Shown here: positions 1 to 8,275 of the stretch, piece after piece
Layout: each line of letters opens with the position of its first letter
How positions within the stretch are numbered: position 1 is the stretch's first letter
From: Ectocarpus siliculosus
Lineage: Eukaryota; Sar; Phaeophyceae; Ectocarpales; Ectocarpaceae
Assembly: GCA_000310025.1 (NCBI GenBank)
Contig: FN649746.1
Coordinates: 840,639 to 855,923, forward strand
Reading direction: 5' to 3'
Length of the DNA stretch: 15,285 bases
The notes under the pieces: model-generated
The model's input: the letters and a program-made list of their open reading frames with translations, nothing else
Told to the model about the DNA's origin: nothing
Databases searched by the model: none
Position numbers and translations under genes: made by a program

Positions 1-276
1 GGGGTTTTGGGGGGCCCCCCACAAAGGGGGGGGGGGGGGGGGTGCTGCTGTGAGAACGGGATTTCGCCGCACTCATCAACGCGATACCGAATAGCAGCGG
101 CGAATCAAGGTGTACCATGACCAAAACAAATCCGGCGCGGTATGGGACACGGGATACATATGACCGTTTCAAACTCGGCACACGCGTTCAAAAAACGACA
201 ACAAAAAGAGGGACAAGGGGAGTCCCCCACGCCACCAGCTGCTGCGGGACAAAACGCCTCCTTCCGTTTCTCTCAC
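1..276. other. Low-complexity G/C edge plus start of a minus-strand intron
   Basis: Positions 1-42 are low complexity, with GGGGGGCCCCCC at about 9-20 and a long G run at about 26-42. The rest is probably the 5' part of intron 3 of the minus-strand Nab2-like gene, because a strong donor sits at 276-271. No exon starting with the required phase (a base completing TG-) followed by plausible coding could be recognised here. Confidence 0.35.
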
Positions 277-339
277 CATCTGCAGAACTCGGTGGCGGTG
301 CCGGCCGTGAGGAGGTCTTCCAGCTGGGAGCAGATCTCC
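277..339 (-). CDS. Nab2/ZC3H14-like protein, exon 3
   Basis: This 63-nt exon begins after TTGCCCACAG and ends at TG|GTGAGAG, a near-consensus donor. The first base completes an AGG arginine codon begun in exon 2. The exon then encodes EICSQLEDLLTAGTATEFCR plus the first two bases of what is very probably a TGG tryptophan codon. The pattern L-x-x-L-L...T-x-F-x-x-W continues the PWI-like domain, where family members carry a short acidic helix and then an F-x-x-W-L segment. The upstream intron (340-1204) has a pyrimidine-rich 3' end. The following exon is not found in 1-276 and should lie outside the window. Confidence 0.58.
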
Positions 340-984
340 CTGTGGGCAATCGCAGGCGAATAATACAAAAACGCGGACGACAAATGTATGTGTGAGTGAG
401 AGAAAGGCGTGTCTACTTTCAAGGACAAGGCAACAACACGAGCCAGGGAAAAATACACACATCGAAAAGTACAACAAAAAGTGTGGAAACCAGGATATAG
501 GTATCTTCCCAGTGGTAGTGACGCACATACAACAGTGAGGGTATCCCATAAAAATAAGTAAATAATGGTGTCAGGTAACAACAAGCGAGCACAACCCGGC
601 ATCATGTACTTACAATACACCACCACGCAGCCTACGGCTGCTCTGAAGTTGGCGGACATGCCAGAGTTCTTTCGTGGAGCGCACAGCAGGAGATACGCTT
701 GCACGTTGCGAATAGAAACAGAGGAGTTCCCACGTACATGCGAGATGACACATCATTGGTTTTCCACAAAAAATATTTTCGATACGTCATATCACCATGG
801 AGCTGCATCTTATCTGCACAAAAAAGATCCGCCGCCTATTACTCTTTCCGTGGAGACGCCGCCGTTTGCGTCGGTGCTGGTGTCGTCGGCTTGTACGCCT
901 CCACCCGATCAAAAACCCACCAGTCCCACGCAACGTGTCTGTGGGTGTCAGCTAGCCCGGGGCACCACACTGTTTACTGCTGTC

Positions 985-1075
985 TCTGGAGCCTACTTCC
1001 GCCAAACGTGTCTCTTCCTTATCCTACCGATATCACTTGCCGCCTTTTCAGCCCACTTCCTATGCCTCTCAGTAA
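985..1075 (-). repeat. Short LINE 3'-end relic
   Basis: Read on the minus strand this segment encodes a stretch containing KWAEKAASDIGRI, then RHVW. It closely parallels KWFEKAGRDIGRI...RHLW near the C-terminus of the larger LINE fragment at 12662-13486. At DNA level both copies share CCTACT..GCCAAA.GTGTCT, ATCCTACCGAT and CCGCCTTTTCA in the same order. The copy here lacks about 21 nt (seven codons) between the first and second blocks. It lies in the second intron of the Nab2-like gene. It is a non-coding relic, not an exon. Confidence 0.55.
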
Positions 1076-1204
1076 AGCCACCGGCCTTCTTGACGGAGAG
1101 GGGAGGGTTGTAGGTGTGCGACGTGCTACGACTGGTTTTTTTCAATGAAAAAAAACTTGGGAGGAAGAGAATAAAGTCGTCCGTCCGCTCGCACGGCACC
1201 GCAC

Positions 1205-1305
1205 CTGATGGTTTTCCCGTTGCTGACCATGACGGTAATGTACTCGGGAAAAACCTCGTCGCATGGTTCCTCCATCAGCTCTTCGAGCTTCTTCGTCACT
1301 GCCCC
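1205..1305 (-). CDS. Nab2/ZC3H14-like protein, exon 2 (core of PWI-like domain)
   Basis: This 101-nt exon encodes 33 full codons plus two bases. It reads GAVTKKLEELMEEPCDEVFP followed by EYITVMVSNGKTI. This is the most family-like part: a basic amphipathic helix, an acidic stretch, then the P-E/D-Y-I-x-V-M-V-x-N-x-K pattern that I associate with the ZC3H14 N-terminal domain. The acceptor is CAAAG (a less common AAG), which keeps phase 0 with exon 1. The donor is CAG|GTGCGG, phase 2. The upstream intron is 1306-2591. A nearby AG two codons downstream (GGGGGCAG) would break the phase with exon 1, so it was not chosen. Confidence 0.62.
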
Positions 1306-1365
1306 CTTTGCAGTACGCAAGAAGTACGCAAGCAGCAAAGCAACCAACGATGACGGCGCGTTCAC

Positions 1366-1685
1366 AAAAAAAAGGGTCGAGACAAACGGCAGCGATAGCG
1401 ACCGCGGGGAGAGAATCGCATGACGACGACGACATCGACAACGGTTACAGCAGCGCGATCATCACTATGAAGCTGCAGGAACGACGAAAAATACAACAAA
1501 AAGAAAGGCGTCCAGGACACAGCTGCAGCAAACGACCACAGCGAGGGCACGTCGAAAAAAAGGCCGAGACAAACGACAGCAGTAGCGACCCCGTCGAGAG
1601 GTGAGCTAGCGAGGATGATGGCAACGACAACGGCAACGGCGGCATCATATAACCATGATGGCAGCTGCAGGGACGACAAAAACGG
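1366..1685. repeat. Diverged tandem duplication, period about 190 bp
   Basis: Two copies, 1366-1495 and 1555-1685, share an A-run, then CGAGACAAACG.CAGC, TAGCGACC, a run of GACGACGAC/GCAACGACAACG type triplets, and AGCTGCAGG.ACGAC.AAAA in the same order. The offset is 187 bp at the first anchor and 192 bp at the last, so small indels separate the copies. The repeat lies in intron 1 of the Nab2-like gene. Several long overlapping reading frames on both strands here come from this triplet-rich composition and are not taken as genes. Confidence 0.6.
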
Positions 1686-2591
1686 CGGGAAAATACCCGA
1701 TGGTCACCAGTCACCTTTCGCCCGATATCTGCTTGGCTGTGGCTCTCATGTCGGTACTGACAGCTACGGCTACAGTTAGGGTCCGCACTAAAGAACTTCT
1801 TTCGTTTGCCCGAGGCTCGATTCTTATTCTCTCTATGGGGTACTGTGCCCCAACATCGACTACGGTATATGACACAAGATACCACACCCCCGGGACCGAT
1901 TTTGAAAGCTCGATTACGCCACGACGAAGAGGATGCACAAAAGAAACGACACATTTTCCGAAAGCTCGCGACGAGACGGCTTCAACGCCGTCATTTTCGG
2001 CGCTGTGACTCTCTCTGCTGTTGAGCAATCAAGATTTGAAAATCGGTCCAGGGGGCGTGTTATCTTTGTGTCGTCTACGGTATACGGAGTATAGGTTATA
2101 GTGTAGGACTGAGCACGTGTTCTTACGGTCAACTTCAAAATTTTACTTCCTTTCAACAAGCCTAAACTCCGTGGCACCACATGCGACACACGGACGATTT
2201 ATTCTTTATGCTGACGAAACTCCGCGGCAGACACACAGAAGCGTCTTAAGAGGGAGAGAGGCCGAAATTAGACATGTACACAAGACTCCACTCACTTCAG
2301 CACGTTCCCGTCGACTGCTGTAGTTGTATCTCGAACGTGTAGTCTTTTCTGTGTTTTATGAAGTATATTTCTAAAAACGTGACGACAGAAGAGCATGTTT
2401 ACGCGTATGTACCGGACCGCCTTCGCGAGAAAATAAGTTTTATGGGGAAATAGCACAGGGAGGGGAGACGCAGACCGTATTCCCTCACCCTGACCCTAAC
2501 CCAACTTCCCAGATTGTATGCTCTATCCAACATGTTCAAATCGAAAAACCCTGCGCAGGCTACTGCAACACGTTGGTATGCATAACAGTAC

Positions 2592-2741
2592 CTTGACCGA
2601 TGCGGTGTTGTCGCCTTCTTGCATGAGGCCCAGCGGGAACGAGAAGTCCATCAGCTCCCCTTCTCCCCCTCCTCCTCCTGCCGCCGCCGCTTTCGGTTGG
2701 CCCGCCGAACCACCCCCATGTGCCGCCGCCTCAGACACCAT
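2592..2741 (-). CDS. Nab2/ZC3H14-like poly(A) RNA-binding protein, exon 1
   Basis: First coding exon of a minus-strand gene. The ATG at 2741-2739 has an in-frame TAG 15 nt upstream, which supports this start. It encodes 50 residues: a Gly/Ala-rich leader (a run of five Gly near residue 25), then ELMDFSFPLGLMQEGDNTAS and VK, ending phase 0 at AAG before GTACTG. Joined to exons at 1205-1305 and 277-339, it gives a continuous domain of about 70 residues that resembles the N-terminal PWI-like fold of ZC3H14/Nab2. Those proteins are nuclear and bind polyadenylated RNA through C-terminal CCCH zinc fingers, and the N-domain contacts export and nuclear-pore factors. The fingers would lie left of position 1 and cannot be seen. 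The 5' UTR was not defined. The gene is divergent from the helicase gene at 4545. The exon chain is well supported by matching phases. The family name is an inference from remembered sequence pattern. Confidence 0.6.
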
Positions 2742-4544
2742 CGTCGAGCGCCTCTATCGTCCGTTCCTCCTCTGCGGTTATCCTCTCCGCCTCGAAACCA
2801 AAAGCGCTGCTGCTGCGAGCTGTTTCAGCGCCGCTAACACCGCTGGTAAAGGAGGCTCTCCGACGCCGCCGCCGCTGTCGATGCCGCCGGGACAAAAACG
2901 GTCGCGACACCGTGAGGGAACTCCCGGCTGCCCTCCCTCCCCGCAGGTTAAGGTGATTTTTTGCTGTTGATCGCTTTTGCTTGCCCTTCAGACACGACGT
3001 CTCGATCGGGGTTCGATTCTCACTCACGCCCAACGCAAGAAATTGAGTGCACACGCACGGAAAGTGTTTTGGATGGGGTTGGTTGTTTGACAGCCAACCC
3101 GCGAGAACCGGGTTGTTTTTCCTCGTCCCTTGAACCGAGGAAGAAGAAACAATTTGGAACACCTCGACCCTGAGGAAGTTCATCATCAGGGAGCGCAAGG
3201 CGGGGGGCGCGCGGGAGTGGAAGAGCCAGGGGGGGCGGGGGGGGGGGCGCGGTAATATGATTGTTTGGGATGGAAGACCGGTGCGCTTGTCGAGAGGTTT
3301 GACAGCACCCGCTGAAAAAAAGCTCGCTCTTACCGTCAATAGATCTAACACACGTAAAAAAATGTGCGACATCAGTTCGAGGGTACATGGTTCGAGCACG
3401 AAATCTGAAGTATTTACTGTTTAACTACATGTCATGTCCGTACGCAAATCTGCTCTGCATGCACTCGTTTCACGTCTATTGGCGTCGTCAGCGGTACTTT
3501 TCGGGGATGGATGTGTGCGTGATGTGATCATCCCGTTAAACTTCTCTCTACTGCCGTATTTCTAGAGGGGATGCAGCAGGGGAACACTTCGGGTGTGTGG
3601 TGCTGGCAAGGGTTCTCCCGACACGACGGAATCCGAGGCAGGATCGTGTGGCAAGTGTTGCTTGTGCGGAGTGTCCAGGGCGCGAACTCAACTCTTGCGA
3701 CCGCACACCACAGCAGCAGCGACTATTATATGAAGGGGTGTATTTTCGCACAGCAAATAGACTGACGTGGGGGGGATCGAGGAGCAGCAGAAGCAGCAAA
3801 CGTCGGCATTGCAATGCAGCGTTGCTTTGGCTGCACACACAACTAAAAAAGGCCCGTCGCAAACTCGCTCGCTCCTGTGGGTGTACCACCCCTTACTGAC
3901 CGGTCAATCGGTGGGTGTGTCCTGCCACCTTTCAAGATTATTGAGCAAATGGTAATGGCACCGCTGTGTCTAAGAGCATCCCAGTGGCTGCTTCCCCCGG
4001 CAGATTATACGGGGGCAGGTGCTCCACAACCAGGCGGGTCATACGCACAGAGGGCGCTTATTAGAATCAGAGGTGGGCGGTGAAGGCATGCGAGTGAAGC
4101 TGTGCCCTCTCGTGCGGTGTACCATAACCGGGCTGTTCCTGGGGGTAAAAAGAGGGACTGGATCCATGCTCACCATCAAGCCCGGCTTTCGACTAAACTC
4201 TCACCCAGCCTTCAGTCCAGAGCGTTTTTCATATCCCTGCACTCACCTCTCTCTCCAAACCAAGGACTCTCTCACACTGGCAGGCGGCAGTAGCGCAAGT
4301 CAGTGTTCGTCCAGGAGACGAGCAGACCAGGGGGGCCGGCACCTAGCGCTTGTCAATGGGATAGGGGGGGTCTACATTGTGCCGCCCAGAGCACTCTCCA
4401 TACCAATACGGACACAGCCAGCGAGAGACAGCGATAGCATTGCACAAGGAGAGAGGCAGAGCGAGAAAAAGAGGGGAGGAGCTTTCGCTAGAGAGAGGTG
4501 GGCTGGCGGGCGAAGGAAAACGTTTCTGTCGGCACAACACAGCA
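2742..4544. promoter_or_regulatory. Intergenic region between divergent genes (putative bidirectional promoter)
   Basis: This stretch separates the start codons of the minus-strand Nab2-like gene (2741) and the plus-strand DDX55-like helicase gene (4545), so it should contain both 5' UTRs and both promoters. I see no convincing TATA box or other named element. It holds a G-rich tract at about 3220-3250 and short hairpins near 3100-3160 (AACCCG/CGGGTT and CCTCG/CGAGG). Reading frames of 70-220 codons on both strands have biased, low-complexity translations and no recognisable domain. A purine-rich segment at about 4440-4520 precedes the helicase start and may be 5' UTR. Confidence 0.4.
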
Positions 4545-4760
4545 ATGGAGGAAGCAAGCAAAGGTGCATCATCATCATCATCATCAGCAGCAGCAGAGCA
4601 TGTTGCACCAACACCGCCGGCGGAGCCGACAGCAGCGGCCGCAGGGCCGAAGCGTAACACCGCCCCTTCCACCTCCTTCGAAGGCTGCCGCCCGGCCCTG
4701 AGTCAAGAGGTCCTGGAGGTGGTGAAGGAGATGGGCTTCGAGAGCATGACGCCCGTCCAG
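4545..4760 (+). CDS. DEAD-box ATP-dependent RNA helicase DDX55/Spb4-like, exon 1
   Basis: This exon encodes 72 residues of a DEAD-box helicase of the Spb4 (yeast)/DDX55 (animal) family. Those are nucleolar enzymes that remodel 27S pre-rRNA during 60S subunit assembly. The ATG at 4545 has G at -3 and G at +4. An upstream in-frame ATG at 4377 would add 56 residues with no family counterpart. Residues 9-14 are six serines encoded by a TCA repeat, followed by an Ala/Pro-rich linker. The Q-motif module follows: upstream aromatic F45, then ALSQEVLEVVKEMGFESMTP and VQ ending at Q72. The exon ends in phase 0 at CCAG|GTGTGT. It connects across a 6844-nt intron to 11605. Spliced order and residues match the family without a gap at the junction (MTPVQ + AATMPLF). 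Confidence 0.93.
4567..4596 (+). repeat. TCA/CAG triplet repeat inside helicase exon 1
   Basis: A run of six ATC/TCA triplets passes directly into CAG triplets. In frame it encodes six serines then three alanines in the poorly conserved N-terminal tail of the helicase. Its length may vary between strains without affecting the core. Confidence 0.75.
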
Positions 4761-5919
4761 GTGTGTGTATCTTGAACCACGATTTTTGTGGGAAATTTGA
4801 GTTTGCTCCCGCTTAGAGCTTAGAGAGCATCAGTGGCGTGCGGCAGGCGCACAGGGCCAAGGCGATGGTTGGTTTTGATGTCGCTGGATATTTGCGTTGG
4901 AGGCGCGGACTTTTGCGATTTCTGGGGATGGGGGGTATTAACCGACGGGGGTATTAACCGACCGAGAATGGGAGACGAGACATCTGTCGCTCCACTAAAC
5001 AACAGGACCACCACCGAGGTTTTCTGCTGTAACAGCGGTATCACCTACAAGCCTGTGGGCCAGCCAAGAAGCTCACTTTCGTTGTTTCGCGTCTCACGCT
5101 GCCAATTCCACGAGTTTAGGCTTGAAATTTTGTGGCTACTCTTAGAAGACAACAGAGGATGCGCTGGGGCCAGAATTTTTCGAAACTGAGTTGATTTGGT
5201 TTTTCAATGCTAAATTGGAGGTGTAGTGGGGGATGCTTCCGGTACTGAAATCAGTATTCAAAAAGTTTTACAGATTAAGCCGAAATTTGGCACTTACCTG
5301 GGAGCATAGCTTGAACAATGATGGTAGTTGCAAGGCTCAGGTCATGTTCCATCAAAAGTTATGGCTTCGTAAAATATCCTCTACAACACTCAAGATACTG
5401 AGGAAAAGTGAGGATATCGCGATTTCCGAGGCGGTTTTTGCGAACTAGAACCTGAAATTACATGTGGTTGGTAGAGGTTACAAATGTCCCCGAGTCGGGT
5501 CGGTGTTTTTTTTATTATTATTGTCAGTATGACCCAACAAGTCCATCTCTATCTAAGCTAGTCTAAGATAGAGTATGTAGCAATGGATCCATATCGTCAG
5601 CGAAAGTTCTGTTTTTCCACGATTTCCTGAGCAGCACACAGCGATTCTGTAGTTTATCCCGTAAACCTTACAGAAGACTAGTGACGTGGAAATCGGCCGG
5701 CTGTGGCCTATCGCGCGTAGATTTGTGTGTAGATGTGTGCCAGTGGGGCCGTGTGTTTGCGCGTCTCAAAGGGGCTTGCGATCAAAGTGTGTTCCTTAGG
5801 CCTTCTCGGGCTGGGAACAGCAGGTAAGTCGAACACTGAACATGAACAAGAGGGCGCGACATCAGCCGGCGCTGGCAGCTGGCCCGATTGCGCCTTTTTA
5901 TATCTATCCAATTGCACCG
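4761..5919 (+). other. Helicase intron 1, 5' part without recognised elements
   Basis: This intronic stretch starts at the GTGTGTGTATC donor. It contains a perfect 16-bp tandem repeat (4931-4946 and 4947-4962). An AT-richer segment at about 5170-5700 looks unlike the GC-richer flanks and could be part of an unrecognised repeat or the retrotransposon's 3' end. There is also a small hairpin with an 8-bp stem (5547-5554 with 5566-5573). A 71-codon reading frame at 5233-5448 shows no domain and is not called. Confidence 0.4.
4931..4962. repeat. Perfect 16-bp tandem repeat, two copies
   Basis: The unit GGGGGTATTAACCGAC occurs twice head to tail with no mismatch (4931-4946, 4947-4962), and the next bases CGAGA break the pattern. 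It lies 170 bp inside helicase intron 1. No function is implied by the sequence. Confidence 0.9.
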
Positions 5920-5955
5920 CTTCTTTCTCCCTCCAACCCTCTCTCTCTCTCTCTC
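5920..5955. repeat. Pyrimidine tract / CT dinucleotide repeat; possible polypurine tract of the antisense element
   Basis: The plus strand is almost pure pyrimidine, ending in a CT dinucleotide run (5941-5955). On the minus strand it is a GA-rich polypurine tract lying about 570 nt downstream of the retrotransposon's last coding frame, roughly where an LTR element would have its plus-strand primer. No matching LTR pair was found, so it may equally be a simple microsatellite. Confidence 0.35.
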
Positions 5956-6526
5956 AAATAACTGCAATTCCCTCATAAGCTGATTACTCCAACCCAAAAC
6001 AAACACTTCCTCAATTCTAGTCTCCAACTCATATACTTTTCATGACCTTATTTGACGATACTTCAACCAGAACTAAACCCAACCCTGATCCCAGAGTCAA
6101 CATTCTCAAGTCCATTCCATCACGCCTCAACATATTATACTGCGATTAAACTACCCCAAGTCTTGTTACACTCACTAAAACTAAAAACTAGGGTTGACTT
6201 ATTGCACGACATTCGCCCCCACCAGGTTCAACGTATTCTTATCTGCGATCAGTTTCGTTTGAATTAACACTTAACCACAACGTGCAATGCTTGACCTACA
6301 ACCAATATATTTCTCCTGCAACAAGTATGTCCGTACCTTATTGTGTAAATACACACCCCAATTCCGTAATGACCGTGATACCACTGCAGTATGACTCCAT
6401 CACAAGGTACATTCTTTAGCCAAAACAACAATTGCTCAGAACACCACATTTAATTTTGACCCGTATTCGACGGCACCACTTGGCACGCTTTTCCGCAGTC
6501 CTATGCACTTCCAATTCAAACGGCTA
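5956..6526 (-). other. Element 3' non-coding region
   Basis: This is an AC-rich stretch on the plus strand (GT-rich on the coding strand of the element) immediately downstream of the last element frame. It may contain a 3' UTR and part of a degenerate 3' LTR. I could not match it to a second copy elsewhere in the window, so LTR boundaries are not called. No open frame with a recognisable product. Confidence 0.3.
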
Positions 6527-6832
6527 TTAAACATCTTCCAACTCAAACATGTACTTCTTGGCGCTTTTCGCCGTTCGGTGTGCATGCCAACACCACGCTC
6601 CTGGATCTTGTACCAAGTTGTCCGTTGTCAGATTCTTCTCCAGAAGCGCCACATTGATGTTTTCGCCGATGTCCACCAGCTTGATGGTATGCTTGATGCC
6701 TTCTTCCCACCTCGGATCCGGAGTCACGTGCACCACCTTCGCAAACTGCCACCCAGCCTTTGCAGTCTTAAAATATAAATATGCACCAATCATCGCCGTA
6801 CTTCGAAGACTCGGCCTACCCCGCGTGTCCAA
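6527..6832 (-). pseudogene. Tudor-like terminal module of the element
   Basis: The minus-strand frame reads GAYLYFKTAKAGWQFAKVVH ... HTIKLVDIGENINVALLEKN and ends in a stop at 6527. The order 'G-x-Y-aromatic ... G-W-aromatic-x-A-x-V ... H-x-I-x-x-x-D' is that of a small Tudor-type beta barrel. It directly follows the chromodomain-like module in a different frame, so it belongs to the same decayed protein. The assignment is by pattern only. An SH3-like barrel of another type is possible. Confidence 0.55.
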
Positions 6833-7125
6833 ATTTTTTTGTAATCCTTCTGCACGTGTCTCTCTCCCTTCCTGCTTGCGATTGCCCTCTTTGCACCCTG
6901 AATACGGTACCCCCGATACCTAATGTTCCCTCCGGCCGATTGTTCCGGCTGCTCATTCCAATATTTAAGTACCACGTCCCCATGTTGTCCCAACTCTACC
7001 TCATGCTCCCACGTACACTTAGCCAACCCCGTCCAATTCTTTACTATCCACTTCTTCCTCCACGGACTCATGCAACGGTAGGGGTGCACGAATCCCTTCT
7101 GAGTCTCAAACGTGAGAAACTCCAT
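6790..7125 (-). pseudogene. Chromodomain-like module of the integrase tail
   Basis: The 111-codon frame contains WIVKNWTGLAKCTWEHEVEL, which fits the chromodomain signature (aromatic-x-V-K-W-x-G ... T-W-E followed by an acidic strand), then a C-terminal helix with VVLKYWNEQP. In chromoviruses this domain at the end of integrase binds histone marks such as H3K9 methylation and steers insertion. The usual first aromatic-cage position is not clearly conserved, so histone binding cannot be assumed. A basic stretch follows (KRAIASRKGERHVQKDYKK). Confidence 0.65.
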
Positions 7126-7249
7126 ATCTCAGCCTGAAATGGACATTGACACAACATAAAAATATGACGTGACAGGTAATCCGATGGGCTAGATGAAACA
7201 CGATTGAAATTTGAAATCGGAGTTGATATTCGAAGATTATTGGTTGGTT

Positions 7250-7699
7250 ATTCATCTGAATAACCGAAGGTTGTCGGCCATAATGTGCTATCCCTACCGT
7301 TGCATGACTCCACGGCCTCTGCCGTAAGATGAAACGGAAGCGCTAACTCTGAAAAGTTGTTCAACACATAGTTGCTTATAAGCCCCACGGCAAAAACCTA
7401 GACCTATCCACGTTCTCATGCTGAGTATAACACTTTCTTACACCGATACACCGACACCCTCTCATTAATGTTCTTCCCCGGTTCATTCTCATTAACGTCC
7501 AAAAACAGTATATTCGAGCCCACGCTTTCCCGTCAGGACCGTCCCCTGGACCCACGATCAACACCAAATACGGCCCGGTCCAATTATTTGCCAACTTCGG
7601 GATCAACGCGAACGTTTTTTCCTTACCTCTACTATTCACTGGCGATTTAAGCACGTGTTCCCCTCCACCAGAAATCATACTCTTCTCATCATACACCAA
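7250..7699 (-). pseudogene. Integrase C-terminal GPY/F-like domain and linker
   Basis: The frame from 7699 contains VYDEKSMISGGG, then KLANNWTGPYLVLIVGPGDG and PDGKAW, which matches the K-L-x-x-x-W-x-G-P-Y/F core of the integrase C-terminal module. It continues as a Cys/His-containing stretch (CYTQHENVD) ending LPWGL. After one frameshift near 7376 the minus strand reads NYVLNNFSELALPFHLTAEA and VESCNGRDS to about 7260. About 110 nt of AT-rich sequence then precedes the chromodomain piece, which may be an insertion or a small intron (it ends TTTCAG). Confidence 0.7.
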
Positions 7700-7827
7700 A
7701 ACCCACTAACCCCTCCTTATACTTCGGTCTCTTTCCTACTATGGAGTTCAACACCTGATCGCTCTTCTCATTCTTAGCCTTGGTCGTATTATCCTGCTCT
7801 CTCACCAACTCGTATGCCTTTCTTTGT

Positions 7828-8275
7828 TTATCCCGCATCAAAAAAAAAAAATCCAGTTGGTCCTGCTTTAGGCCCTGATTTCCCGAAACACCCCTTCCCT
7901 CCAAGATTGTCATCGGCAACCTGGGATACCTCCCCGTTGTTGTTGTGGGCCGCTACCGCGTGTGGCAACATCTCGTCCCAGTTCGCTTGGTCGTCCACAA
8001 CCAAGTGCGACAACATTTGACAAAGCGTATGATTCAACCGTTCCGCCATTTCGTTCGTCTGCAGATGATATGAGCTAGTAAACTCCTCCACCGTCCCCAG
8101 CATATTTTACACTCCCTTCGCTACCTCATTCGCAAACTCTGCTCCCCGATCTGACAACAAGGTGTGCGGAGAACCCCACCTCGCTTCCTTTGCGCCCTTG
8201 TTAATGGGTACCCCCCGGCATGTCTGCTGAATAAATATACCACCAGGAACACATACCGTTGTCTTTAGTCGTTTT
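7828..8275 (-). pseudogene. Integrase catalytic core, second Asp and Glu
   Basis: After the frameshift near 8230-8275 the minus strand reads PINKGAKEARWGSPHTLLSD, then RGAEF, giving the second catalytic Asp. A stop (8107-8109) interrupts the frame, which then continues with SSYHLQTNEMAERLNHTLCQ and ML, giving the catalytic Glu in the usual Q-T-x-x-x-x-E-R-x-N-x-x-L context. The spacing matches a retroviral-type rve core. A further frameshift near 7890-7919 moves coding to the next frame (PMTILEGRGV..., then a Lys/Arg-rich helix), beside a run of ten A on the plus strand at about 7840-7852 that may have caused slippage in replication or sequencing. Confidence 0.8.

Noticed and set aside
1445-1954. 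169-codon minus-strand frame and overlapping plus-strand frames
   Set aside because: They run through the triplet-rich tandem duplication, both strands are open, and the translations are low complexity without a domain.
2486-2505. Telomere-like CCCTGACCCTAACCC
   Set aside because: Only one or two imperfect units, not an array, and located within intron 1 or its flank. Probably chance.
2980-3060. tRNA-like T-arm sequence (GGGGTTCGATTCTC)
   Set aside because: The 5-bp T stem pairs poorly on its 3' side, and no matching anticodon, D or acceptor stems could be folded around it.
2731-3399. 222-codon minus-strand open frame upstream of the Nab2-like start
   Set aside because: The translation is Arg/Pro-rich low complexity from GC-rich sequence with no domain. 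It overlaps the exon 1 ATG in another frame and is better explained as 5' UTR or intergenic sequence.
4019-4544. Long plus-strand frames upstream of the helicase start
   Set aside because: No family resemblance. The in-frame ATG at 4377 would only add a non-conserved leader to the helicase, and the other frames are shadows.
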